Origin: Blastococcus xanthinilyticus
Lineage (GTDB): Bacteria > Actinomycetota > Actinomycetes > Mycobacteriales > Geodermatophilaceae
DNA: 64,000 nucleotides
Reading direction: 5' to 3'
Assembly (NCBI RefSeq): GCF_008124835.1
Contig: NZ_VNHW01000006.1
Span: 62,001 to 126,000, forward strand
Shown: positions 18,849 to 27,184 of the stretch, in pieces
Layout: each line of letters opens with the position of its first letter
Position numbering within the stretch: position 1 is the first letter of the stretch
The notes under the pieces: model-generated
The model's input: only the letters and a program-made list of their open reading frames with translations
Told to the model about the DNA's origin: nothing
Database searches by the model: none
Position numbers and translations under genes: made by a program

Positions 18849-18900
18849 CGGGGTCGCCGCGCGGCACCGGCCGGTCGGCCGGCCGGCGCCGCGGAGCGGG

Positions 18901-20076
18901 TCACTCCAGGACGGCGAAGGAGCCGTTCTCGACGACCTGCACGACCGCCGGGTGCTCGGCGTCGCGGTTCTCGTCGATGGAGAACTCGCCGAGCACGGTG
19001 GGCACGTCCTCGATCTCGCCGAGGGCCTGCTGGATGCTGTCCCGCTCGGCGGAGCAGTTCGCCCGCACGGCCTGGTCGACCAGCTTCAGCCCGGTGTACG
19101 CCTGCGCGGCGAACTGGTCGGGCGCGGCGTCGTACTCGGCCTCGTAGGCCTCGAGGAACGCCTGGTTCTCCGGGTTGTCCGAGGAGGAGTTCCACGCCGC
19201 GCCCACGACGACGCCCTCGGCCGCCTCGCCGGCGTCGGCCATGAGCCGCGGGTTGTTGAACCCGTTGCCGCCGATGATCGGGACGTCGATGCCGAGCTCG
19301 CGGGCCTGGGTCACCAGCGGCACAGCGGCCTCGATGAGCGCGGAGACGACGATCGCGTCGGGGTCGCTCTCCTGCGCCTGGGTCAGCAGCGCGCGGAAGT
19401 CGGTGTCGGACTTGGAGAAGGTGATCGTCTCGCTGACCTCCACGCCCTCCTCCTCCAGCGCGGCGGAGAAGGCCTCGTAGCCGGACTCCGTGAAGGCGTC
19501 GTCGTTGCTGTACATGACCACGACGTCCTCGAGGCCGAACTGCTCGGTGGCCGCGGCGATCGTCTGCGGGATGACCGCCTGCTCGGTGAGCGAGTCGCGG
19601 AAGATGTAGTCGCCGATCTCGGTGACGCCCGCGGCGGTGTTGGAGATGCCGAGCACCGGGACGCCGGCGTCCTGGGCGATCGGGTCGGCCTGGATCGCGG
19701 CGTTGGACAGCGTCGGGCCGATGATCAGGCTGGCGCCGTCGTTGACGAACTCGTCGAACAGCGTGATGGCCTGGCGGGGGTCGGTCTGGTCGTCCTCGAT
19801 CGTGAGGTCGTAGGTGACGCCGTCGTTCTCGGCCAGCTCCGCGGCCGCGAGCTCCAGGCCGCGCTGCTGGGACTCGCCGTAGCTGGCCGCCGCACCGGTC
19901 AGGCTCAGCACCGCGCCGATCGGCACCTCGCCCTCGATGGTGCAGGACTCACCGCTGCCCTCGCCGGTCAGCCCGCCGGAGGCGGAGGTGTCCTCGCCGC
20001 CCTCCCCGGAGCCGCAGGAGGCGAGCAGGAGGGCCGCGGCGCCGGCCGCGGCGACGGTGCTGAGCTTGGTGCGCAT
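18901..20076 (-). CDS. Branched-chain amino acid ABC transporter substrate-binding lipoprotein
   Basis: 391 residues with a lipoprotein signal peptide (basic start, hydrophobic core, lipobox LLAS-Cys21). The mature part is a Leu/Ile/Val-binding periplasmic domain: VPIGAVLSLTGAAASYGESQ, EDDQTDPRQAITLFDEFV, IIGPTLSNAA, GISNTAAG. AGGGAG stands seven bases before ATG. First gene of the liv operon. The exact ligand (Leu/Ile/Val, amide or urea-like) is not certain. Confidence 0.9.
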   Translation of the reverse strand: MRTKLSTVAAAGAAALLLASCGSGEGGEDTSASGGLTGEGSGESCTIEGEVPIGAVLSLTGAAASYGESQQRGLELAAAELAENDGVTYDLTIEDDQTDPRQAITLFDEFVNDGASLIIGPTLSNAAIQADPIAQDAGVPVLGISNTAAGVTEIGDYIFRDSLTEQAVIPQTIAAATEQFGLEDVVVMYSNDDAFTESGYEAFSAALEEEGVEVSETITFSKSDTDFRALLTQAQESDPDAIVVSALIEAAVPLVTQARELGIDVPIIGGNGFNNPRLMADAGEAAEGVVVGAAWNSSSDNPENQAFLEAYEAEYDAAPDQFAAQAYTGLKLVDQAVRANCSAERDSIQQALGEIEDVPTVLGEFSIDENRDAEHPAVVQVVENGSFAVLE

Positions 20077-20389
20077 GTCTCTCCCTTGTCGAGCACGACG
20101 ACGCCGGTCCCGCGAGGGGCGCGGCGCCCGCTGGGGGGGCGCCGGCCGGCCCGCTCCGCGCGCGCCGTGTGGCCGGCCGCGATCGGCCCGCCGGTTACCG
20201 GCGTCACAGTAGGCCGTTCCGCGGGCCTCTCCGGCCGGGGGCCGGGCACCGTGCCCAGAACGTGACCGACCGGGCCCCGGGCCGCCTCCCGGCGCCGGCG
20301 GGGAGCCCGCCGGTGCAGGATGGGGCGCTCCCCGCTGCCGCCTCCCGGAGGTCTCCCGTGTCCCCTCTCCGTCCCCCCGCGCGGATCTA
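20077..20389. other. Divergent intergenic region, livK / selenate-type ABC genes
   Basis: 313 bases holding the promoters of both divergent operons. A TACTGT hexamer on the minus strand (20206-20211) could be a -10 for livK. The plus-strand part is extremely GC-rich with several short inverted repeats, but I recognise no riboswitch or operator in it. Confidence 0.4.
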
Positions 20390-21343
20390 GTGCGCACCGT
20401 TCGCGCCGCCCGGTCGGGTGGCCCCGCCTACGGAATCCCCCGCCCGGCCCGGCTGACCGCCGTCGCCCTGCTCCTCGCCCTCGCCGCGCTGCTGACCGGC
20501 TGCGGCGGCGCCTCCCCCGCCCCGGCGGCCGCCGACGCCGCGGGTCCGCTGCGGATCGGCGCCATCCCCGACCAGGACCCCGAGGTCCTGCAGCGGCTCT
20601 ACGGGACCCTGGCCGACTCCCTCGCCGAGGACCTCGGCATCGAGGTCGAGTACGTCCCGGTCACCGACTACGCCGCCGCCGTCTCCCTCTTCCGCACCGG
20701 CGACCTCGACCTCGTCTGGTTCGGCGGGCTGACCGGCGTCCAGGCCCGGCTCCAGACACCCGGGGCGGTTCCCGTGGCCCAGCGGGACATCGACGAGGAC
20801 TTCCACTCGGTGTTCGTCGTGAACCGCGACACCGGGCTGACCCCGTCCGACGACCTCGCGCCGCTGGCCGGCCTGCGCTTCACCTACGGCAGCGAGACCT
20901 CGACCTCCGGCCGGCTGATGCCCGCCTTCTTCCTCGCCGAGCAGGGCGTCGACCCCGAGGGCTTCCCCGGCGGACCCGGGTTCTCCGGATCGCACGACGC
21001 GACGCTGTCGCTCGTGGCGTCCGGCAGCTACCAGGCCGGCGTGCTCAACGAGCAGGTCTACGAGGCCCGGGCGGCCGCCGGCGAGCTCGACCCCGCGGTG
21101 GTCCGCTACGCCCGGACCCCGGCCTACGCCGACTACCACTGGCTGCTGGGCCCCGACGCGGTGGAGCGCCTCGGGGCGGACCTGCCCGAGCGGCTCACCG
21201 ACTACTTCACCGGGCTCTCCGCCGACGACCCGGAGGACGCCGAGGTGCTCGAGCTGTTCGGCGCCGGCGCCTTCCTCCCCACCGAGGCGGCGAACTACGA
21301 CCAGATCGAGCAGATCGGCCGCGACCTCGGGCTGGTGAACTGA
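20390..21343 (+). CDS. Substrate-binding lipoprotein of a phosphonate-type (putative selenate) ABC transporter
   Basis: 317 residues from GTG. The signal peptide ends in lipobox LLTG-Cys38. The mature domain has the PhnD-like pattern: IGAIPDQDPEVLQRLYGTLA, VEYVPVTDYAAAVSLFRTGDLDLVWFGG, RFTYGSETSTSGRLMPAFF. I recall that this subfamily is modelled as putative selenate ABC transporter binding protein (TIGR04553). With sel genes 16 kb away that fits, but phosphonate, phosphite or another oxyanion is possible. First gene of a three-gene operon with four-base overlaps. Confidence 0.82.
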   Translation: MRTVRAARSGGPAYGIPRPARLTAVALLLALAALLTGCGGASPAPAAADAAGPLRIGAIPDQDPEVLQRLYGTLADSLAEDLGIEVEYVPVTDYAAAVSLFRTGDLDLVWFGGLTGVQARLQTPGAVPVAQRDIDEDFHSVFVVNRDTGLTPSDDLAPLAGLRFTYGSETSTSGRLMPAFFLAEQGVDPEGFPGGPGFSGSHDATLSLVASGSYQAGVLNEQVYEARAAAGELDPAVVRYARTPAYADYHWLLGPDAVERLGADLPERLTDYFTGLSADDPEDAEVLELFGAGAFLPTEAANYDQIEQIGRDLGLVN

Positions 21344-22086
21344 GCGCCGTCCTGCGGCTGGCCGGCCTCGAGGTCCGCTACGGAACCTCGCCCGCGCTCG
21401 CGGGGATCGACCTCGAGGTGGCCGCCGGAGAACGCGTCGCCGTCGTCGGCGCCTCGGGGGCCGGCAAGTCGACGTTGCTGAACGTCCTCAACGGCACCGT
21501 CGTCCCGACGGCCGGAACCGTCGAGGTGCTCGGCCGGGACCCGTCCGCGCTGCGCGGGCGGGAGCTGCGCCAGGTCCGCGCGCGCACCGGCACCGTGCAC
21601 CAGCACCTGGAGCTGACCGGGGCGCTGCGGGTGGTGCACAACGTCAACGCCGGGCGCCTCGGCTCCTGGTCGGCCGCCCGCGCCGCCTGGTCGCTGCTGC
21701 GCCCGCAGGGGGTGCCCGAGGTGCGTGCCGCGCTCGACCGGGTGGGCCTGGCCGACCGCGTCTTCGAGCGCACCGACCGGCTCTCCGGCGGACAGCGGCA
21801 GCGGGTCGCCCTGGCCCGGCTGCTGGTCCAGCGGCCCGACCTCGTGCTCGCCGACGAGCCGGCGTCGGCGCTCGACCCCGCCCTGGCCGACCTGGCCCTC
21901 GAGCTGCTGGGCGAGCCGGCCCGCAGCCGCGGCGGCGCCCTCCTGGTCTGCCTGCACGACCCGGCCCTCGCCCTGCGGCACTGCGACCGGGTGGTGGGGC
22001 TCCTCGACGGCCGGGTGGCCCTGGACGCCCCCGCGACGTCGCTGACCCTCGCCGACCTCGAGCGGTTCTACGGGGTGGTGCGGTGA
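21340..22086 (+). CDS. ATPase of the phosphonate/selenate-type ABC transporter, probable CTG start
   Basis: 248 residues: LAGLEVRYGTSPALAG N-terminus, Walker A GASGAGKS (37-44), LSGGQ (148-152), Walker B ADEP (171-174), D-loop ALDP. PhnC-like. In this frame no ATG, GTG or TTG lies near the N-terminus. CTG at 21340 overlaps the binding-protein stop as CTGA, exactly like the ATGA/GTGA overlaps elsewhere here, so CTG initiation is the best reading. Upstream in-frame starts would lie deep within the previous gene. The permease follows with GTGA overlap. Confidence 0.85.
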   Translation: MSAVLRLAGLEVRYGTSPALAGIDLEVAAGERVAVVGASGAGKSTLLNVLNGTVVPTAGTVEVLGRDPSALRGRELRQVRARTGTVHQHLELTGALRVVHNVNAGRLGSWSAARAAWSLLRPQGVPEVRAALDRVGLADRVFERTDRLSGGQRQRVALARLLVQRPDLVLADEPASALDPALADLALELLGEPARSRGGALLVCLHDPALALRHCDRVVGLLDGRVALDAPATSLTLADLERFYGVVR

Positions 22087-23699
22087 CCGCCGTCCTCGCC
22101 CCGCCCGGACCGCGACCGCGGCTGCGCCGGGACCGGCGGCGCTGGGTGTGGGGGGCCGGAGCCGTCGCCGTCGTCGTCTGGTCGCTCGCCGGGGCGGGCC
22201 TGTTCTCCGGCCCCGTGGTGAACCCGGCGGGCCTGCGGCAGTTCGGCCGCTTCGCCTCCGCCGCCCTCTCCCCGGCGCTGGACGCCGAGTTCCTCGCGGT
22301 GCTCGGCCGGGCGACCCTGGTGACGGTGGCCTACGCCGCCTCCGGAACGGCCCTGGCCCTCGTCCTCGGCGCGCTCGGCGCCGGGGTGGTGGCCCGCACC
22401 ACCTGGGGACGGCGGCGCACCGGCTGGACCGCGGCCCGTGGGCTGCTCGCGCTCCCCCGCGGCCTGCACGAGGCCGTGTGGGGTCTGCTGCTGGTGAACG
22501 TCCTCGGCCTGGACCCCTGGGTGGGCGTCCTGGCGATCGGCATCCCCTACGGCGCGATCACCGCGAAGGTCTTCGCGGACCTGCTCGACGAGGTGCCGCG
22601 CGGGAGCTACGAGGCACTGCTCGCGGCCGGGGCCGGCCGCGCGACGGCGTCGCTGTACGGGCTGCTCCCCCCGGCCGCCGGTGGGCTGCTGTCCTACTCC
22701 TTCTACCGGCTGGAGTGCGCCGTCCGGTCGGCCGTCGTGCTCGGCCTGATCGGCGCGGGCGGGCTGGGCTACCAGCTGGCGCTGTCGTTCGCGTCGCTGC
22801 GCTGGGACGAGGTCTGGACGGCGGTGTTCGCACTGGCGGCGCTGTGCGCGCTGGCCGACGTGGGGGGCCGCGCCGTCCGGCGCCGCGTCGCAGACCCGCG
22901 GCCGGCGGGCGAGGACCGGCCGTCCCGCGACCGGCTCCTCACGACCGCGGTGCTGGGATCGGTGGCCCTGGTGGCGTGGTCGTGGTGGTACCTGGCCCTG
23001 ACGCCGGCGACGCTCACCTCTGCCGGCACCCTCGAGCAGCTGTCCTACGTGCTGGGCGCCGCCTGGCCTCCGGCCACCGACGGGGACCTGCTCGGGGCGA
23101 TCGCGTCGGCGGCCGTGGACACCCTCCAGATGTCGGTGATCGCCATCGCCCTCGCCACGGCCGGCGCCGTCCTGCTGTCCGGCCTGGCTGCCCGCCGACC
23201 GGGAGCCGGACCGGGGCGGTGGGCCCTCGGCGTCGCCACCCGGTGGGCATTCCTGGTCCCGCGCGCGGTCCCGCCCCCGGTCTGGGCGCTGGTGCTGCTC
23301 TTCGTCCTGCTGCCCGGAGTCCTGCCGGGCGCGCTGGCGCTGGGCGTGTACACGCTGGGTGTGCTGGGACGCCTGGTCGCCGAGGCGACGGAGGAGCTCG
23401 ACAGCCGTCCCCGGGACGCGCTGCGGGCGGCCGGCGCCTCCCCGCTGGGTGGCTGGCTCTACGGCGTGCTGCCCGTCCTGAGCGGGCCGGTGCTGGCGCT
23501 GGGCCTCTACCGATGGGAGGTCGCGATCCGCGACACCGTGCTCGTCGGGCTGCTCGGCGCCGGGGGGATCGGCGTGCTCCTCTCCGGCGCGATCGCCGCC
23601 TTCGACTGGCCCGCCGTCACCACCGTGCTCGCGGCCATCGTGCTGGTGACGCTGGTCGTCGACCTGGTCGGCGAGCGCGCCCGCACCGCCCTCCGCTGA
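22083..23699 (+). CDS. Double-length PhnE-like ABC permease
   Basis: 538 residues from GTG, two homologous permease domains in tandem. Domain 1 (about 15-265) has EAA-loop SYEALLAAGAGRATASLYGLL; domain 2 (about 285-538) has PRDALRAAGASPLGGWLYGVL. Each has about six membrane helices and ends with a GLIGAGGLGYQL or LLGAGGIGVLLS segment. The duplication replaces the usual homodimer of PhnE. Overlaps the ATPase gene by four bases. Confidence 0.88.
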   Translation: MTAVLAPPGPRPRLRRDRRRWVWGAGAVAVVVWSLAGAGLFSGPVVNPAGLRQFGRFASAALSPALDAEFLAVLGRATLVTVAYAASGTALALVLGALGAGVVARTTWGRRRTGWTAARGLLALPRGLHEAVWGLLLVNVLGLDPWVGVLAIGIPYGAITAKVFADLLDEVPRGSYEALLAAGAGRATASLYGLLPPAAGGLLSYSFYRLECAVRSAVVLGLIGAGGLGYQLALSFASLRWDEVWTAVFALAALCALADVGGRAVRRRVADPRPAGEDRPSRDRLLTTAVLGSVALVAWSWWYLALTPATLTSAGTLEQLSYVLGAAWPPATDGDLLGAIASAAVDTLQMSVIAIALATAGAVLLSGLAARRPGAGPGRWALGVATRWAFLVPRAVPPPVWALVLLFVLLPGVLPGALALGVYTLGVLGRLVAEATEELDSRPRDALRAAGASPLGGWLYGVLPVLSGPVLALGLYRWEVAIRDTVLVGLLGAGGIGVLLSGAIAAFDWPAVTTVLAAIVLVTLVVDLVGERARTALR

Positions 23700-23847
23700 T
23701 CCTCACCGGCGCGGCGACACGTCGGGGAGCCGGAACGGTCGCCGGTCCCTATGCTGCCTCCCGGCATGCGCCGCCCGGAGCGCACGCAGGGCGCGAGGGA
23801 GCGCACACGTCCACCACGATCACCACCCCTGACGCGGGCGGCGGGAG

Positions 23848-24982
23848 GGCGGCATCGCGGCGCTGATCGCGGTCTTCGCGATCATGATCATCATCCTGGC
23901 GGTGCTGGCCCTGATCGTGGTCAACGCGCTCGCCGAGTCGCCGTGGGGCGTCTTCTCGATCGGCCTGACCATCCCCATCGCGCTGTTCATGGGCGTCTAC
24001 CTCCGCCGGCTCCGGCCGGGCAGAGTGCTCGAGGCGACCGGCATCGGCGTCGCGCTGCTGCTCCTGGCGATCGTGGCCGGCGGCTGGATCCAGGACACCG
24101 CCCTCGGCGACTCCCTCACCCTCTCCCGGGAGTTCCTGGTCCTGGCCCTGGGGATCTACGGCCTTCGTCGCCTCGGTGCTCCCGGTCTGGCTGCTGCTCA
24201 CCCCGCGCGACTACCTGTCGACCTTCATGAAGATCGGCGTGATCGTCCTGCTGGCGATCAGCCTGATCATCGCCCGGCCGGTGCTGCAGGCCGAGGCGGT
24301 CACCGACTTCGCCCGCGAGGGCACCGGTCCGGTGTTCGCCGGCTCCCTGTTCCCGTTCGTCTTCATCACCATCGCCTGCGGGGCGCTCTCCGGCTTCCAC
24401 GCGCTGATCGCCTCCGGGACGACGCCGAAGATGGTGGCCAAGGAGAGCCAGGTCCGCCTCATCGGCTACGGCGGCATGCTGATGGAGTCCTTCGTCGCGA
24501 TCAGCGCGCTCATCGCCGCGTGCGTCATCGACCAGGGCCTCTACTTCGCGATGAACAGCCCGGCGGGTGCCACCGGGGGGACGGCGGAGTCCGCTGCCAC
24601 GTGGCTCGACGGCCTGGGCTTCGACACCAGCGCGCAGACCCTGGCCGCGGCGGCGGCCGCGGTCCAGGAGGACACCCTCATCTCCCGCACCGGCGGGGCC
24701 CCGACCATCTTCAACTCGACGCTCAACGGGATCCTGCAGTCGGTGTTCGCGCTGACGCTGGTGGTGGCCGTCCACGCCGCCGTCGTCATCGCGAAGGCGA
24801 TCCGGTCGCACGGTCTGCCCACCACGGAGGAGCCGGCGGTCCCGCCGGAGCTCGTGGAGCCCTCCGGGCTGTTCCCCACCGCCGAGGAGAAGCGCCGGAT
24901 GGCCGAGCACGATCGCCTGGTCGGTGCGGGGGCCGGTACGCACGGCACCTTCGACGATCGCCCGGACAGGACCCGGCCGTGA
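23848..24982 (+). pseudogene. cstA: Remnant of carbon starvation protein A (peptide/pyruvate transporter)
   Basis: CstA is normally about 700 residues. Here homology begins abruptly at GGIAALIAVFAIMIIILAVL after an in-frame TGA at 23830-23832, so about 200 N-terminal residues are missing. The frame breaks near 24162: one extra C turns YGFVASVLPVWLLL into YGLRRLGAPGL, and the reading continues in another frame (DYLSTFMKIG, TIACGALSGFHALIASGTTP, GYGGMLMESFVA). After ISRTGGAPT the central to late helices are absent and sequence jumps to the C-terminal tail (VPPELVEPSGLFPTAEEK). Three lesions make a functional transporter unlikely. The end overlaps ybdD by four bases. Confidence 0.88.
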
Positions 24983-25191
24983 CCAGCCCGATCGCCGCCC
25001 GCGGGGGCGACGCCGTCGTCCGCGCCTGGCGGGGCGTCGTCTGGTACCTGCGCGAGTGGAGCGGTGAGGCCCGCTGGGACCGGCACCTGGCGCACTGCAC
25101 CGACCACGGGCACACGCCGATGAGCCGGCGCGAGTTCGAGCGGCAGCGCATGGACGAGGTCGAAGCGAACCCGGTGAGCCGCTGCTGTTGA
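24979..25191 (+). CDS. YbdD/YjiX family small protein (CstA partner)
   Basis: 70 residues from GTG: RAWRGVVWYLREWSGEARWD, CTDHGHTPMSRREFERQRMD, and the characteristic C-terminal RCC. In other bacteria this family is encoded directly after cstA/btsT and works with it. Here the small gene is intact although its partner is decayed. TGA stop follows the CC. Confidence 0.88.
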   Translation: MTSPIAARGGDAVVRAWRGVVWYLREWSGEARWDRHLAHCTDHGHTPMSRREFERQRMDEVEANPVSRCC

Positions 25192-25302
25192 GGAGGTGCG
25201 GCGTTCCGCGCCGCGGGGCGGAGACCCCCGGCGCGGGACGCCGACCCGCTCGCCCGGTGCGGGTCAGCAGGGAGCCGTACTCCGGCCGCTGGCCCGGGGG
25301 TC

Positions 25303-25800
25303 TCACGCGGGGGTGCCGCTCGCCCCACCTTCAGGACGCCGGTAGTCGCGGTGGTGGCCCACGATCGTCTGCAGCAGCGTCACCAACTGCTCGCGCTGCG
25401 GGGGCGAAAGGGGTTCGAGGAGCTCGGCCTGTGCCGCGAGCGCCCGCTCCTCCAGGCGATCGAGTGCCGCTGCGCCGTCGTCGGTGATCGCGATGGTGTG
25501 CCGTCGGCGGTCCTGCGGGTCCTCCCGACGGGTCACCCACGCCTGGGCCTCGAGGCGCTTCAGCACCGCAACCATGTCCCCGAGGTTCATCCCGAGCCTC
25601 CGGCCGAGCACGGCCTGGCTGACCGGGCCGTACTCCGCAAGACCTGCCAGCACCGCGAGGTCGGTACGGCTCGTCGAGTTGCCGAAGGCATCGGTCACCA
25701 GCCGGCGTGAGTCCACGTACACGTGACCCACCAGCCAGGTGACCAGCGACCACAGCTTGTCCGGCGGTGAAGCTCCCTCCGGCGCATCGCTCGAGTGCAT
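25303..25800 (-). CDS. MarR-family transcriptional regulator
   Basis: 165 residues, winged helix in the middle (RTDLAVLAGLAEYGPVSQAV, LGRRLGMNLGDMVAVLKRLE, WVTRREDPQDRRRHTIAITD). Divergent from a flavin reductase gene with two identical palindromes between them, so it most likely represses both itself and that operon. Ligand unknown; possibly an aromatic or electrophile given the neighbours. Confidence 0.9.
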   Translation of the reverse strand: MHSSDAPEGASPPDKLWSLVTWLVGHVYVDSRRLVTDAFGNSTSRTDLAVLAGLAEYGPVSQAVLGRRLGMNLGDMVAVLKRLEAQAWVTRREDPQDRRRHTIAITDDGAAALDRLEERALAAQAELLEPLSPPQREQLVTLLQTIVGHHRDYRRPEGGASGTPA

Positions 25801-25818
25801 GACACCACCCTAGCAAAT

Positions 25819-25835
25819 CGTTTGCCCCTCAAACG
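25819..25835. promoter_or_regulatory. Operator palindrome 1 (MarR-type)
   Basis: CGTTTG-CCCCT-CAAACG, perfect six-base arms. It lies 19 bases upstream of the MarR start, where it would block MarR's own transcription. Confidence 0.75.
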
Positions 25836-25857
25836 GACTGCTACGGTCCCTCCTGAA

Positions 25858-25874
25858 CGTTTGTTCGTCAAACG
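25858..25874. promoter_or_regulatory. Operator palindrome 2 (MarR-type)
   Basis: CGTTTG-TTCGT-CAAACG has the same arms and spacer length as palindrome 1 and is centred 39 bases from it. It lies 31 bases before the flavin reductase ATG and just downstream of a TACGGT that could be the -10. Confidence 0.75.
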
Positions 25875-25904
25875 GTCCAGGAGGACCGCTGAGGAGGAGC
25901 GACT

Positions 25905-26516
25905 ATGCCCCGTATCGCGATCATCGTCGGGAGCACCCGACCCGGACGGCGGGCAGAGTCCGTGGCCCGGTGGGTGCACCGGGTTGCGTCGGGCGGCGAC
26001 CGGGCGCACGTCGAGGTGGTGGACCTGGCCGAGTACGGACTCCCGATCCTCGACGAGCCGGCGCCCGCGGCCATGGGGACGTACGCCCACGAGCACACCA
26101 GACGCTGGGCGGACGCGATCGCGTCCTACGACGGGTACGTCTTCGTCGCGCCGGAATACAACCACTCCCTTCCCGCTGCTCTCAAGAACGCCATCGACTA
26201 CCTGTACAGCGAATGGGGCGACAAGGCAGCCGGCCTGGTGACCTACGGGCTCCAGGGGGGCGTCCGTGCGGGCGAACACCTGCGCTTGGTCCTCGCCGAG
26301 TTGAAGATCGCCGACGTGCGGACACACGTCGCGCTCTCGTTGAGGGACGACTTCCGCTTCGACGATCCCCGGCAGCCGGACACCCTGACACCCCCACGGC
26401 ACCAGGAGGTGCTCCTGCTGCGCCTCCTCGACGAGGTCGCCGACTGGTCGGAGGCGCTCGCGCAACTCCGCCGCGGTGCTGCGGGTGCGGCACGCAAGCT
26501 GGAGGCACGCGCATGA
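25905..26516 (+). CDS. NAD(P)H-dependent FMN reductase/oxidoreductase
   Basis: 203 residues, flavodoxin-like fold. GSTRPGR (9-15) binds the FMN phosphate and PEYNHS (83-88) is the flavin-contacting loop of the NADPH-dependent FMN reductase family. Such enzymes reduce quinones, azo compounds or supply FMNH2. GGAGGAG precedes the ATG. It overlaps the next gene by four bases, and both sit behind MarR operators, so a redox or xenobiotic role is inferred. Confidence 0.88.
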   Translation: MPRIAIIVGSTRPGRRAESVARWVHRVASGGDRAHVEVVDLAEYGLPILDEPAPAAMGTYAHEHTRRWADAIASYDGYVFVAPEYNHSLPAALKNAIDYLYSEWGDKAAGLVTYGLQGGVRAGEHLRLVLAELKIADVRTHVALSLRDDFRFDDPRQPDTLTPPRHQEVLLLRLLDEVADWSEALAQLRRGAAGAARKLEARA

Positions 26517-27148
26517 GGTCGGACCAGCCCTCGTTCCCGGACGTGCGCCGCCCCGACAGCGGGATCGTTCTGGTGTCGCCCCGCTACGTCGCGACGGCGG
26601 ACCGGCAGCGTGCGGCAGCCGCGGAAGCCGTCGCCCCCTACCGCGACAATTCCCCGCCCCCCGGGTTCCTGGCGCTCACGGCGTTCGGCAGCACGGACGG
26701 GCAGACACTGCTGACCTACGCGCAGTGGGCCGGCGACGACGACTACCGCCGCTTCGACGGGAGCCACGCCCCGGGTGCAGGCACCGGTCGGGCCCAGCCC
26801 ATCCGGTTCGTCCCCTATCGCAGCGCCGTGCACGCTCCCGGGTCCGTTCCGGGCCTCGTCGTCGCTCCCACGTTCGACGTCGACGGTCCCGAGCGCCAGC
26901 GGACGTCGATCGATGCCCTCGTCGACGGCCCGCTGTCCGAACCGGTCCCCGGGTTGATCGCGAGCCACTTCCACGTCAGCCTGGACGGTTCTCGCGTCCT
27001 CAACTGGGCCGAATGGGTGGACGAGCACGCTTACGACGAATTCATGCGAAGCGCGCGTCCGGCCCGGTTCCTGGATGCGATCACGATGCCCGGTGTCCGC
27101 GGGATCGGCGGCAAGCGGTACGCACCGCTGGATTGGGTGGGCGCGTGA
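26513..27148 (+). CDS. Tandem antibiotic biosynthesis monooxygenase-like protein
   Basis: 211 residues with two ABM-like halves. The first has ALTAFGSTDGQTLLTYAQW and the second HFHVSLDGSRVLNWAEWVDE. Each shows the strand-W pattern of the ferredoxin-like fold, fused into one chain instead of forming a homodimer. Cotranscribed with the FMN reductase (ATGA overlap), so it may be the oxygenase partner. Confidence 0.72.
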   Translation: MRSDQPSFPDVRRPDSGIVLVSPRYVATADRQRAAAAEAVAPYRDNSPPPGFLALTAFGSTDGQTLLTYAQWAGDDDYRRFDGSHAPGAGTGRAQPIRFVPYRSAVHAPGSVPGLVVAPTFDVDGPERQRTSIDALVDGPLSEPVPGLIASHFHVSLDGSRVLNWAEWVDEHAYDEFMRSARPARFLDAITMPGVRGIGGKRYAPLDWVGA

Positions 27149-27184
27149 CCAGCGCCCGCCCCGGCGCCCCGGGCCTGGTGCGGG

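Noticed and set aside
20270-20389. Possible riboswitch upstream of the selenate-type binding protein
   Set aside because: The region is GC-rich with weak stems, but none of the riboswitch cores I know (guanidine, SAM, cobalamin, TPP, molybdenum) can be found.
25221-25304. Eleven-base inverted repeat (GAGACCCCCGG/CCGGGGGTCTC) between ybdD and MarR
   Set aside because: The arms are separated by 62 bases and one overlaps the MarR stop; not a convincing terminator or operator.
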